64,000 nucleotides of DNA from assembly GCA_003268905.1 (NCBI GenBank), contig QLTU01000017.1:28594-92593 (forward strand). The letters run 5' to 3'. Both the position numbers and the translations under genes were made by a program. Below are positions 7,064 through 15,424 of this stretch, one piece after another. Every line of letters starts with the position of its first letter. Position 1 is the stretch's first letter. The stretch comes from Acidovorax defluvii (GTDB taxonomy: Bacteria; Pseudomonadota; Gammaproteobacteria; Burkholderiales; Burkholderiaceae_C). A model generated the notes under the pieces. It saw only the letters and a list, made by a program, of their open reading frames with translations. It was not told the DNA's origin and ran no database searches.

Positions 7064-8026
7064 TTACTGCACTAACAGCTGAGTTTGAAGATTTAGCGAA
7101 TTGCCTTCCATATCGGTGAGCCGAAGCGAAATGAAAGCGGTGCGTTCGGCAGCGCTGCCCCCACCTTGGGGAATGACGATGTTCACGGAACGTTGCTCCT
7201 TTCCTCCTGGCACGACGATGACATCTGAGATAGACAACTCGAAGGACTTGAAGCGCTTCGCGGAGCCAACGCTATTGATTTCGAGGGTGTAGCGAATCAC
7301 TCGTTGCGTTGAGTTTGCGACGCTGACCGGAACGGACACAACATCTCCCTTCTTTGTCGGCGAGCCGACCACGGCGGATAGGGACCCAGCTTTGAAATCT
7401 GCAAATAGGCCCGGCTGGTCCACTTCAAACCATGGCACTTTCCAGCCGTTGATTTCTAGTGACTCTCGCTTTTCTGCCCTGGCGATGGCCGCTTTGCTAC
7501 CAGGGTTCAGTTGTTCGAAGGCGTAGTCCAAACCTAAAGATGCAGCATAAAGGAGGGTAGGTACGAGAACCAATGCGCCAATCAGACCAATTCGCTGTTG
7601 GCCAGTAGGCGGAACTAGTTCGGGCTTTGCTACAACGATGCCCTTTGTGTCTTTGGACAAGCAAAGCACGATATCTTCTTGCTTGAAGGTGCCAGACTCG
7701 ACTAGGAGAAGGATCGAAACTTCGTCTGCTGGTCCGATTCGTGGAGCATAAATTTTGTTTGCATTGAGCTTTACATCTTGATTATTCGAACCCAGCAATT
7801 CATAGCGAAGAGAGTGGTTCAGCGTGACCTCGACGGACTCTTCGGTCTTAAAACCACGATTGAATATTGATACTTCGACAAGCTGACCTCGGATGGCCAC
7901 CTGAGAATGAAGGAAAAGTCGAGGAATAAGTACGACAAGGCGAGGTCGACGCACCCATCCTAAAAGACCGGCAAGAACGAGGCCGCCTATTAGCGTAGAG
8001 ATCAGTGCCAAAGGGTTAATCGGCAT
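7064..8026 (-). CDS. Cassette gene: two-helix membrane protein of unknown function
   Basis: 320 residues, ATG at 8026. A membrane helix at about 7-24 (ALISTLIGGLVLAGLLGWV) and a second at about 147-166 (GLIGALVLVPTLLYAASLGL) divide it into two soluble parts. Residues 25-140 and 200-320 look beta-rich with alternating hydrophobics (VSVPVSVANSTQRVIRYTLE), as in Ig-like or lipid-binding beta sandwiches. There is no signal peptide cleavage site and no catalytic motif that I recognise. It is the largest cassette gene here and the first gene met from the array's upstream end, behind three gene-free cassettes. GC content is lower than the chromosome. Confidence 0.78.
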   Translation of the reverse strand: MPINPLALISTLIGGLVLAGLLGWVRRPRLVVLIPRLFLHSQVAIRGQLVEVSIFNRGFKTEESVEVTLNHSLRYELLGSNNQDVKLNANKIYAPRIGPADEVSILLLVESGTFKQEDIVLCLSKDTKGIVVAKPELVPPTGQQRIGLIGALVLVPTLLYAASLGLDYAFEQLNPGSKAAIARAEKRESLEINGWKVPWFEVDQPGLFADFKAGSLSAVVGSPTKKGDVVSVPVSVANSTQRVIRYTLEINSVGSAKRFKSFELSISDVIVVPGGKEQRSVNIVIPQGGGSAAERTAFISLRLTDMEGNSLNLQTQLLVQ

Positions 8027-8041
8027 AATATTATTTTTGAT

Positions 8042-8101
8042 GGCTAACGGCCAAGGTAAGCGGCTGGCTGAAAGCCAGTCCGCTTGAGCGCAGAGTTAGA
8101 C
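8042..8101 (-). other. attC site 16
   Basis: Bounded by GGCTAAC and GTTAGAC; same lineage as attC 4 (GCGGCTGGCTGAAAGCCAGTCCGC). Confidence 0.87.
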
Positions 8102-8360
8102 CCGAAGGCCAAAAAGGGGCGCCCAGCCTTGAAGACGGACGCGGCCCAGGAAAAAGCGCTGCGCCACGGAAGCGACGCAACGCTGCAAGAATGATAGCTG
8201 GTGGCGCTTACTGCAAAAGCGCTGGAGGCAAAAAAGGCTTGAAACCTGCGCAGTGCAGACAGGCGAAGCCCGGCGCAGCGCCAAAACCCCAAAGGAGAAA
8301 CCTTTGAGATTGGCGAAGCGCTGGAATAAATGCTGGCCTGCATAAAGCGGAATATGAAGG
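8042..8360 (-). repeat. Gene-free integron cassette, type II (copy 5)
   Basis: 319 bp, very close to copy 1859-2182 including its attC. The right hairpin arm has decayed (GACGCAACGCT), leaving mismatches. Confidence 0.78.
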
Positions 8361-8420
8361 GACTAACGGACAAAGTAAGCTGCCCGCCTTTGGCGGGTCA
8401 GCTTGACTGCCGGGTTAGCG
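8361..8420 (-). other. attC site 17
   Basis: Bounded by GACTAAC and GTTAGCG; stem AAGCTGCCCGCC/GGCGGGTCAGCTT. Confidence 0.83.
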
Positions 8421-8631
8421 GCAGGGTGGAAGACAACGCAGCCCCGAGGAGAGACTGCACAAGCAAGGTGTGACCATAGCCGGCGGGCTGTAACCAGGCA
8501 AGAACTATGTGACCCGGAACCCAACAGGCGCAGCCCCGCAGAGCGACTGAGCACCAGCGGCAAAACCTGCGAGTGGGTGACGGCGATGGACAGCGACATG
8601 ACCTGTGCGGTGGGCATGTGAATGCGCAAAA
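8361..8631 (-). repeat. Gene-free integron cassette, divergent short member
   Basis: 271 bp, the only gene-free cassette that is not 318-320 bp. Its body has little direct similarity to types I and II, but translation in one frame still shows the family phrase RSAGLRL, so it may be a worn relative. An 88-codon open frame crosses its attC; I do not call it. Confidence 0.6.
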
Positions 8632-8692
8632 GGCTAACGCCCGAAAGTAAGCCGCCCGCAGAATGCGGGTCGGCTTGACTGCACAGTTAGAC
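8632..8692 (-). other. attC site 18
   Basis: Bounded by GGCTAAC and GTTAGAC; stem GCCGCCCGCAGAATGCGGGTCGGC. The last attC before the array boundary. Confidence 0.86.
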
Positions 8693-8951
8693 CCATAGGC
8701 CAAAACGGGAAACCCCAGGTTGACGACGGGCGCACACTGCGAAAAAGCGCTGCGCCACGGAAGCGGCGCAACACTTTCAAAATGATAGCTACTAGCGCTT
8801 GCTGCGCAAGGGCTAGCGGCCTAAAAGGCTTGAAAAAGCGCACAAGCCCCAGGCGAAGCCCGCCACACGGCCAAAACCCCAGCGGAAAAACGCTTGAGAA
8901 AGGCGAAGCGCTGGAATAAATGCGGGCCTGCATAAAGCGGGAGTATGGAGG
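8632..8951 (-). repeat. Gene-free integron cassette, mosaic of types I and II
   Basis: 320 bp. The half beside the attC is type I-like (AACGGGAAACCCCAGGTTGACG) while the far end is type II-like (GAAGCGCTGGAATAAATG). It is the first cassette of the array and so would be the most recent arrival if integration was at the end of the array. The dispersed element lies at about 8783-8840. Confidence 0.76.
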
Positions 8952-9010
8952 GACTAACTAGAATTAGACGACTGCAGTTCAACTCACACTCGTCGGATAA
9001 AAACAGTGCA
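8952..9010 (-). other. Array end, attI-like junction
   Basis: GACTAAC at 8952-8958 is the boundary box of the first cassette, but no partner GTTAG box or stem follows on the right. The next bases (TAGAATTAGACGACTGCAG) are unlike any attC. This is where attI would sit. No integrase gene lies beyond it. It may be a remnant attI or a chance chromosomal recombination point. Confidence 0.4.
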
Positions 9011-9057
9011 CGTCGAGTTTTCCCTGGGGTTTTGCGGCTTGCCGCTATTTAGGCAAA

Positions 9058-9086
9058 CCTAAAAATTTGCAGTCGAAAAATGACAA
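9058..9086 (-). promoter_or_regulatory. Possible weak promoter reading into the cassette array
   Basis: Minus-strand TTGTCA (9086-9081) and TTTAGG (9063-9058) are 17 bases apart and point into the array, where a cassette promoter would be expected. The -10 match is poor, so this is a guess. Confidence 0.2.
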
Positions 9087-9147
9087 CGGGTGTTATAACT
9101 ACATGCTACAGCACCCGCATTGTGATCGGCTGACAGAAAACCCCCAG

Positions 9148-10047
9148 CTACGCCTGCTTCTTCTGCAGCATCTTGATCACGCTAGAAAAATCCTCCCCAC
9201 CGTGCCCCGCAATGCTGTGCGCCGCGTAGATCGCGCGGGCCATGCCGCCCAGTGGGGTGCTGGCTTTCACGGCTGTGGCGTTTTCCTGGGATAGCCCCAA
9301 GTCCTTGAGCATCAAGTCAGTGCCAAAGCCACCTGTGTAGCCCTTGGAGGCGGGTGCGTTTTCGTGCACACCGGGGAAGGGGTTGTACTTTTCCAGCGCC
9401 CAGTTGCCGCCCGAGCTGCGGCGCATGATTTCGCTCAGCACTTTGGGGTCGAGGCCGTTGGCAACGCCCAGGGCGATGGCCTCGCTGGTGCCCACCATCA
9501 AAATGCCCAGCAGCATGTTGTTGCAGATCTTGGCGGTCTGGCCGGCGCCCACGGCGCCGGCGTGGAAGATGTTGGCGCCCATTTTTTCGAGCAGGGGGCG
9601 GGCGCGTTCGAGCTGCGCGGTGCTGCCGCCGACCATGAAGGTGAGGGTGCCTGCAATGGCTCCACCGGTGCCACCAGAAACGGGGGCGTCGATGAAGTCC
9701 ACACCTTGCGCCTGGGCGGCCTGGGCCACTTTTTGGGAGGTGGCGGCGGCGATGGTTGAGCTGTCGATCACCAGCGCCCCCTTGGCGATGTGGGCCAGCA
9801 GGCCGCTCTGGCCGTTGCTGCCCAAAAACAGTGCTTCCACATGCTGACTGGCGGGCAGCATGGTGACGATGGCCTCAGCCCCCTGCGCAGCGGCGGTGGC
9901 GCTGGCGGCAATGGCCACGCCGTCGGCGGCCAGCTTGTCGCAGGCGGGTTTTGACAGGTCAAACGCCTGGACTTCGTGGCCGGCCTTGTGCAGGTTCAGG
10001 GCCATGGGGCCGCCCATGTTTCCGAGGCCGATGAATGCGATTTTCAT
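9148..10047 (-). CDS. mmsB: 3-hydroxyisobutyrate dehydrogenase
   Basis: 299 residues. The start is ATG 10047 with AAGGAG nine bases upstream; the open frame continues further upstream but that extension has no conserved features. It oxidises 3-hydroxyisobutyrate to methylmalonate semialdehyde with NAD in valine breakdown. Visible signatures are the N-terminal dinucleotide fold IAFIGLGNMGGPMA, the substrate-loop DAPVSGGTGGA near residue 120, and GAGQTAKICNN carrying the catalytic lysine near residue 170. Length is standard for the family. It lies downstream of mmsA and an acyl-CoA dehydrogenase on the same strand, which together make the middle of the valine pathway. Its 3' end abuts the end of the integron array. 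Confidence 0.93.
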   Translation of the reverse strand: MKIAFIGLGNMGGPMALNLHKAGHEVQAFDLSKPACDKLAADGVAIAASATAAAQGAEAIVTMLPASQHVEALFLGSNGQSGLLAHIAKGALVIDSSTIAAATSQKVAQAAQAQGVDFIDAPVSGGTGGAIAGTLTFMVGGSTAQLERARPLLEKMGANIFHAGAVGAGQTAKICNNMLLGILMVGTSEAIALGVANGLDPKVLSEIMRRSSGGNWALEKYNPFPGVHENAPASKGYTGGFGTDLMLKDLGLSQENATAVKASTPLGGMARAIYAAHSIAGHGGEDFSSVIKMLQKKQA

Positions 10048-10095
10048 GGTGTTGTCTCCTTGTGGTGATGTGGGTGATGGGTCGGAAATTGTTAT

Positions 10096-10153
10096 GAATT
10101 TGATAGCTGCCAGCGCTTTATGGATAAGGGCTAGAGGCTGAAAAGGCTTGAAA
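10096..10153. repeat. Dispersed palindromic element (copy between tfoX-like gene and mmsB)
   Basis: Core TTGATAGCTGCCAGCGCTTT, then ATGGATAAGGGCTAGAGGC, followed by AAAAGGCTTGAAATT. The last part is also shared with the copies inside the gene-free integron cassettes, so this copy is the chromosomal one closest to them. Confidence 0.75.
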
Positions 10154-10603
10154 TTACGGAGATTCGTCGCCAAAAATGCTGTGGCGCTTGCCGCTGGGGG
10201 TTGGCGGCGTGGGCGGCGTTGGCGGTGGCTGCTGACCGGCTGCCGCACGTTTGCGCGGTGGCGTGGCTTTGGCATGGGGGTTGTAGGCCAGGGCTTCTGT
10301 AAACCACATATTCCACTGCGCACGCGTGGCGTAGCCGTTGGGCTCGATCCAGAAGTAGCCCTGCATCTTGCCCTCGGGCGACAGCTCGCGCGTGTTCTGC
10401 ATTTCCTGAAACTCGCCATGTCGTGCGGGCGGCAGGCGCACCAGCAGTTCGTCGCCCTTGACGCCCATGCACAGCTTGCCATCCACAAAAAAGCAGTAGC
10501 TGCCAAACAGGGTGCGTTCCTCCACATCGCTGCGCTGCGCCAGCGCGGCGCGCACGGCGTCGATCAGGTGCAGGGTTTCGTCGCTGAGGGGGCGGGCGGG
10601 CAT
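10154..10603 (-). CDS. TfoX/Sxy N-terminal domain protein
   Basis: 149 residues. Residues 10-105 match the TfoX N-terminal domain as I know it: ERTLFGSYCFFVDGKLCMGV, then KGDELLVRLPPARH, and YFWIEPNGYATRAQWNMWF near the end. TfoX/Sxy in E. coli and Haemophilus regulates competence genes, but many short homologues contain only this domain and have no proven role. The C-terminal 40 residues are a Pro/Thr-rich tail (PPPTPPTPPTPSGKR). ATG at 10603 is 59 bases after the acyl-CoA dehydrogenase stop; no clear ribosome site. It may be co-transcribed with the valine genes without being part of the pathway. Confidence 0.8.
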   Translation of the reverse strand: MPARPLSDETLHLIDAVRAALAQRSDVEERTLFGSYCFFVDGKLCMGVKGDELLVRLPPARHGEFQEMQNTRELSPEGKMQGYFWIEPNGYATRAQWNMWFTEALAYNPHAKATPPRKRAAAGQQPPPTPPTPPTPSGKRHSIFGDESP

Positions 10604-10616
10604 GGTTTACATGAAA

Positions 10617-10661
10617 TGGGCCGCTGGCGCTTTATGGATAAGCGCTAGCAGCTATGAAATA
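10617..10661. repeat. Dispersed palindromic element (copy upstream of tfoX-like gene)
   Basis: Inverted relative to the previous copy: GCCGCTGGCGCTTTATGGAT then AAGCGCTAGCAGCTATGAAA. The arms GCTGGCGCTT and AAGCGCTAGC form a ten-pair stem with one G-T pair and a seven-base loop. Confidence 0.75.
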
Positions 10662-10662
10662 G

Positions 10663-11829
<1,167 letters not shown>

Positions 11830-11884
11830 GGGGAATCTCGCTGGGTCTGGCGACGAAAGGGATGGGTGAAAAACTCTCAGCCTC

Positions 11885-12280
11885 TCAGGGCTTTGCAGGC
11901 GTGTCGGCGCTCAGCCAGCGCATGATGCCCTGGCGCCGTTGCTGCGTTTCGCGCGTCAGGCACTCGTGGTAGGTGCGCGGGCCATCGGGCTGCTGCTCGG
12001 TGGCCCGCGTGGCCTGCTTGCAGCGGGCAACGCGATCGCGCTGCCAGGCGCTGTGCTCCTGGCGCAGTTGCGGGCGCTCGTGGGCCGACAGGGCCCGCAT
12101 CACGTCGCCATACAGCACGGCAATGGTGGTGTCGGCCGCCTGAAAGTCCTGCACCGCGCAGGCATTGACCTCGGCCATGGTGCCACCCGGGCGGCAGGCG
12201 GCACCCGCCTGTGCCCAGGCACCACCCACCTGCAACGCAAGCAGGGCGGCGATGACGATCGGCTGACAGCCCCTCATCAT
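11885..12280 (-). CDS. LprI/DUF1311-domain periplasmic protein
   Basis: 131 residues from ATG 12280. The frame is open further upstream, but the upstream part is basic and low-complexity, while MMRGCQPIVIAALLALQVGG followed by AWAQA is a proper signal peptide. The mature part has the LprI-N pattern: TMAEVNACAVQDFQAADTTI, then LRQEHSAWQRDRVARCKQ, with four cysteines likely paired. In mycobacteria LprI inhibits lysozyme; most proteobacterial members are of unknown role. It lies between mmsA and the acyl-CoA dehydrogenase but has no obvious link to valine breakdown. The start region overlaps a worn fragment of the dispersed palindromic element (AGCGCTAGCGATAGCT, minus strand). Confidence 0.75.
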   Translation of the reverse strand: MMRGCQPIVIAALLALQVGGAWAQAGAACRPGGTMAEVNACAVQDFQAADTTIAVLYGDVMRALSAHERPQLRQEHSAWQRDRVARCKQATRATEQQPDGPRTYHECLTRETQQRRQGIMRWLSADTPAKP

Positions 12281-12302
12281 TTCAGCTATCGCTAGCGCTG
12301 CG

Positions 12303-12447
12303 CGCCGCCCGCGTCGCATGCAACGGGCGCGACCCAGGCCAGGGCTCCCGCGCAAGGGCCGCCCCGCCGCGCCGGGAGCGTCCCCCTGCCCGCAGCGCGC
12401 AGCGCTGCGAGAGCGGGGGGAAGGCCCGAAGGGCCTCAGAGGGGTGT
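12303..12447 (-). repeat. Second dispersed repeat family, copy after mmsA
   Basis: Read on the minus strand it starts two bases after the mmsA stop codon: CACCCCTCTGAGGCCCTTCG, then CCTTCCCCCCGCTCTCGC, a GC-rich palindrome, GGGCAGGGGGACGC, and ends CCTGGCCTGGGTCGCGCCCG. The same order of blocks recurs after smc (26260) and zipA (27527). Confidence 0.75.
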
Positions 12448-12448
12448 T

Positions 12449-13966
12449 TCATTTCAGGCTGATGGTCGTGTTCATGCCCTGGCCTGCGGTGCTGTCGTCA
12501 AACCAGCGTGCCGTCACGGTCTTGGTCTGGGTGTAGAACAGGATGACCTGCTTGCCGTAGGGGCCCAGGTCGCCCAGCTTGGAAGCGCGCGAGCCGGAGA
12601 ACGAGAACAGCGGCACGGGCACGGGCACCGGCACGTTGATGCCGACCTGACCCACGTCGATCTCTTCCTGGAACTTGCGTGCGGCCGCGCCACTTTGCGT
12701 GAACACGGCGGTGCCGTTGCCGTTGGGGTTGGCATTGATGAACTCGATGGCTTCGTCCAGATTGGCGGCGCCCACCAGGCTCAGCACGGGGCCAAAGATT
12801 TCCTGGTCATAGATGGCCATGCCGGGCTTGACGCCGCTGAAGATGGTCGGGCCGACGAAATTGCCCTTCTCGTAGCCGGGCACGGTAGGCTTGCGGCCGT
12901 CGAGTTCCAGCGTGGCGCCATCGGCAATGCCGCGTTCGATCAGGCCTTCAATGCGCGAGAGGGCTGCGCACGAGATGACGGGGCCCACGTCCGTGCCCTT
13001 TTCGGTGCCGCCGCTGATCTTGAGCGTCTTGGCCTTGGCCACCAGGTCGGGAATCCACTTCTGTGCTTCGCCCACCAGCACCACCACGGGCAGGGCCATG
13101 CAGCGCTGGCCAGCGGCGCCGAACGAGGCACCGGCGATGGCGTTGAGGGTCTGCTCCTTGTTGGCGTCGGGCAGGATGATGGCGTGGTTCTTCGCGCCCA
13201 TCATGCACTGCGCGCGCTTGCCGTTGAGGGTGGCGCGGTTGTACACATGCGTGCCCACCTTGGTGGAGCCGACGAACGACACGGCCTTGATGTCCGGGTG
13301 GTCGCAGATGGCGTTTACGGCCATTTCGCCGCCGTGGATCACGTTCAGCACGCCGGGCGGCACGCCAGCTTCGAGGGCCAGTTCGCACAGGCGCATGGTG
13401 ACCATCGGGTCTTGCTCGGAGGGCTTGAGCACGAAGGTGTTGCCGGTGGCAATGGCCATCGGGAACATCCACAGCGGGATCATCGCCGGGAAGTTGAACG
13501 GGGTGATGCCGGCGCACACGCCCAGTGGCTGCAGCAGGGTGTAGGTGTCCACACCGCCAGCCACGTTGTTGGCCAGCTCGCCGAGCTGCAGGTTGCCGAT
13601 GCTGGCGGCATGCTCCACCACTTCGAGGCCACGGAACACATCGCCCTCGGCGTCGGGCAGGGTCTTACCCTGTTCGGCCGTCAGCATGGCGGCCAGTTCG
13701 CCCATGTTTTCGCGGATGAGCTGCTGGAGCTTGAGGAAGACGCGGGCGCGTGCGCCGATGGGGGTTTTCTTCCAGGTCTTGAAGGCTTCCTTGGCCGAGG
13801 CCACGGCCGCGTTGATTTCCTCCGCCGTGGCAAACGGCACGCGGGCCAGCACCTGCTGCGTGGCGGGGTTCACCACGTCGCGCCACTCGGTGGTCTTGGA
13901 TTCGACGAACTGGCCGCCGATCAGCAGCTTGACGGTGGGGGCCTTGACGGCGGTGGATGCATCCAT
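12449..13966 (-). CDS. mmsA: Methylmalonate-semialdehyde dehydrogenase (CoA-acylating)
   Basis: 505 residues. The start is ATG 13966 with AGGAG nine bases upstream; the frame stays open upstream through the regulatory region but without conservation. It converts methylmalonate semialdehyde, NAD and CoA to propionyl-CoA. Aldehyde dehydrogenase marks: [43 protein letters not shown], and the catalytic cysteine in [32 protein letters not shown] is characteristic of the MmsA subgroup. Length is standard. A LysR regulator gene reads the other way beyond the toxin-antitoxin insertion, and a LysR-type operator copy lies about 100 bases upstream of this start. Confidence 0.95.
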   Translation of the reverse strand: MDASTAVKAPTVKLLIGGQFVESKTTEWRDVVNPATQQVLARVPFATAEEINAAVASAKEAFKTWKKTPIGARARVFLKLQQLIRENMGELAAMLTAEQGKTLPDAEGDVFRGLEVVEHAASIGNLQLGELANNVAGGVDTYTLLQPLGVCAGITPFNFPAMIPLWMFPMAIATGNTFVLKPSEQDPMVTMRLCELALEAGVPPGVLNVIHGGEMAVNAICDHPDIKAVSFVGSTKVGTHVYNRATLNGKRAQCMMGAKNHAIILPDANKEQTLNAIAGASFGAAGQRCMALPVVVLVGEAQKWIPDLVAKAKTLKISGGTEKGTDVGPVISCAALSRIEGLIERGIADGATLELDGRKPTVPGYEKGNFVGPTIFSGVKPGMAIYDQEIFGPVLSLVGAANLDEAIEFINANPNGNGTAVFTQSGAAARKFQEEIDVGQVGINVPVPVPVPLFSFSGSRASKLGDLGPYGKQVILFYTQTKTVTARWFDDSTAGQGMNTTISLK

Positions 13967-14042
13967 GGGTTTTGTCTCCTGAATAAAACGGGGCGGCAAC
14001 ACTGCCGTCTGCATGCATGGTAGCTGTGCGAAATTATCTGCA

Positions 14043-14080
14043 CAAGAGACAATAACGCACCTGAGATTTGCAAATTTGCA
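14043..14080. promoter_or_regulatory. LysR-type operator, mmsA-side copy
   Basis: CAAGAGACAAT (14043-14053), 15 bases, then the perfect palindrome TGCAAATTTGCA (14069-14080); TTGCAAATTTGCA also satisfies the T-N11-A LysR box. The same two motifs with the same spacing recur at 15350-15387 before the intact lysR gene. Confidence 0.6.
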
Positions 14081-14117
14081 CAGTGCGGGCCGCCTGGGAT
14101 GCCGCACGGAGACCGCC

Positions 14118-14160
14118 ATGGGCCGGGCCAACTGCATCACCTTTTGCCTGCGGCCGTGCC
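14118..14160 (+). pseudogene. Relic of the 5' end of lysR
   Basis: An ATG lies exactly 38 bases after the palindrome, as at the intact lysR (15425). The upstream GCCGCACGGAGACCGCCATGG is the same and the following bases (GGGCCAACTGCATCACCTTTT) track lysR (GGGACAACCTGCGCTATTTT), with one base lost, which shifts the frame. Similarity then fades. Confidence 0.6.
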
Positions 14161-14201
14161 TTTGCTGTGGCACCGGGTGGTGGCTTGCCCATTTGCTCCT
14201 G

Positions 14202-14248
14202 AAAAAATAGCTGTAGACGCTTTATTTGTAAGCGCCAAAGGCATTTTT
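14202..14248. repeat. Dispersed palindromic element (worn copy)
   Basis: AAAAAATAGCTGTAGACGCT, TTATTTGTAAGCGCCAAAGG: the core is recognisable but the arms no longer pair perfectly. It lies just beyond the 3' end of the zeta-like gene. Confidence 0.55.
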
Positions 14249-14265
14249 GTAGGATTTTTATGGTG

Positions 14266-14898
14266 CTATTCAGTCCCGGCTGTACCCAGCACGCGTTGCG
14301 CCCAAGCGGGCAGGGGAGCTGCCAGTGTCGTGGTGGCACTGGCGGTGCGAACGGCCACCAGGCGTGGGCCGCCTTCGGTCACGTCCATGGCGTCGTAAAG
14401 GTAGGCCGCATCGGCCCATTGCACGGCCTGCGTCAGGTGGGCCATGGTGCGCGGGTAGCGCGCCAGGATGCGCTCGGGTGGCACAGGGTGGCCGCCTTCG
14501 CGCACGCGCTGCGCCACACGGTCGAGCAGGCGGGCCGGGTAGTCCAGCGCCACGATGTACAGCGCAACGGTAAAGCCGTGGCGCTGCGCTTCTTTGATCA
14601 ATGCCAGTTTGGACGGGTGGGAGAACACGGTTTCACTTGCAAACGGTGTGCGATCTGCGAGCAGGCGTGCGCGGCGCGCGTCGGCCCAGGCGCGGGCGGC
14701 TTCAGAGCGCTCCTGGGCATTGGCGATGTGCTGCAGATATTCGCGCTCGTGCAGGTCGGCGTTCACGAATTCCAGCGGTGGGCCCAGCAAGCCTTCGCGC
14801 ACCAAAGCGCGGTAGAGGGTGGACTTGCCCGCGCCATTGGGGCCGGCGAGCAGATGGAACCACAGCGGCGGGGGCGCTGCGGTGTGGGGCCGTGCCAT
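14266..14898 (-). CDS. Zeta-toxin-like P-loop kinase
   Basis: 210 residues from ATG 14898; a GTG at 14928 would add ten residues and overlap the antitoxin gene. It has a Walker A motif LLAGPNGAGKSTLY at the start, FVNADLHEREY, then a long helical stretch and ASETVFSHPSKLALIKEAQ, the pattern of zeta toxins and related predicted ATPases. Zeta toxins phosphorylate UDP-N-acetylglucosamine and block wall synthesis; relatives lacking a proven role exist. The ParD-like gene upstream ends five bases before this ATG, giving the usual antitoxin-toxin order. The family is fairly clear; activity as a toxin is inferred. Confidence 0.8.
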   Translation of the reverse strand: MARPHTAAPPPLWFHLLAGPNGAGKSTLYRALVREGLLGPPLEFVNADLHEREYLQHIANAQERSEAARAWADARRARLLADRTPFASETVFSHPSKLALIKEAQRHGFTVALYIVALDYPARLLDRVAQRVREGGHPVPPERILARYPRTMAHLTQAVQWADAAYLYDAMDVTEGGPRLVAVRTASATTTLAAPLPAWAQRVLGTAGTE

Positions 14899-14902
14899 GT
14901 GC

Positions 14903-15226
14903 TCAGGCTGCGTGGGTCTGGTTTGCACGCACCACTTCGCGCACGCGCTGGGCCAGCGAGCCGCTGGTTTGCGCAGCCAGCAGCCGGGCGGTCAGCGCGT
15001 CCACCGAGGTGGGAGCCGTGGCCTGCGCGCGGGGCGCGGCTTCATATTGTTCGATGGCGGAGCGTGCTTCTTGCACGCTCAGGCCGGTGTGCTCCACGAT
15101 CTGGCCCAGCGTGGCCCAGTATTCAATCTGGCTGGCCACCGAGCGGCGCATGGGCTGCGCAGCCTGGCGGGCCTGCTCGACGAGGGTGTTGGGGAGCTTG
15201 ACCGATGCAAACGGGGTGGATGCCAT
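14903..15226 (-). CDS. ParD-like antitoxin
   Basis: 107 residues, ATG at 15226 with AGGAGAT upstream (good ribosome site). It opens ASVKLPNTLVEQARQAA followed by RRSVASQIEYWATLGQIVE, the ribbon-helix-helix form of the ParD-like antitoxin family. The C-terminal half (TSVDALTARLLAAQTSGSL) is helical and would bind the partner. ParD-like proteins are better known with ParE-type toxins; here the partner is zeta-like. It probably represses its own promoter in 15227-15300. Confidence 0.8.
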   Translation of the reverse strand: MASTPFASVKLPNTLVEQARQAAQPMRRSVASQIEYWATLGQIVEHTGLSVQEARSAIEQYEAAPRAQATAPTSVDALTARLLAAQTSGSLAQRVREVVRANQTHAA

Positions 15227-15349
15227 AAGGATCTCCTGATTGGCGCATTTTGCGTCAATTGGCGACTGACGGCAAGTTGTCGCCGGGAGGATTCATCCAC
15301 GCGAACGACTGCTGACGTCATGAACGGCGTTGGTGCAAAAGTACCGGTG

Positions 15350-15387
15350 CAAGAGACAATGGAATGGTTGTATTTTGCAAATTTGCA
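15350..15387. promoter_or_regulatory. LysR-type operator, lysR-side copy
   Basis: CAAGAGACAAT (15350-15360), 15 bases, palindrome TGCAAATTTGCA (15376-15387), 38 bases before the lysR ATG. Probably the autoregulatory site of lysR and, in the ancestral layout, the shared site for mmsA. Confidence 0.6.
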
Positions 15388-15424
15388 CATCGGTAGGCCC
15401 TTGGGCTGCCGCACGGAGACCGCC

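Larger units (their letters stand above)
1..8958 (-). mobile_element. Integron cassette array without a visible integrase
   Basis: Eighteen attC-like sites are spaced along the segment. Each begins (minus strand) with an RYYYAAC-type box such as GTCTAAC and ends with a GTTAG-type box, enclosing an imperfect inverted repeat. All genes between them read on the minus strand and stop a few bases before an attC, which is the normal cassette arrangement. Cassette 1 runs off the left edge. With this orientation attI and intI should lie at the high-coordinate end, but a housekeeping operon starts at 9148. The array is therefore a cluster of attC sites lacking an integrase, or the integrase lies off the left edge. 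Seven cassettes carry genes and twelve do not. Confidence 0.88.

Noticed and set aside
9034..9045. GCGGC-TT-GCCGC hairpin near the array end as a terminator.
   Set aside because: No T-run follows on either strand.
8952..9147. Remnant integrase gene at the array end.
   Set aside because: No frame in this stretch shows tyrosine-recombinase motifs; too short to hold one.
10048..10527. Extending mmsB upstream by 160 codons.
   Set aside because: The extension overlaps the tfoX-like gene in another frame and includes the palindromic element; the ATG at 10047 has a strong ribosome site and the correct family N terminus.
12695..14023. Long plus-strand open frames opposite mmsA and the acyl-CoA dehydrogenase, rich in His, Gly and Ala.
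   Set aside because: Typical antisense shadows of high-GC coding sequence with no ribosome sites or recognisable domains.
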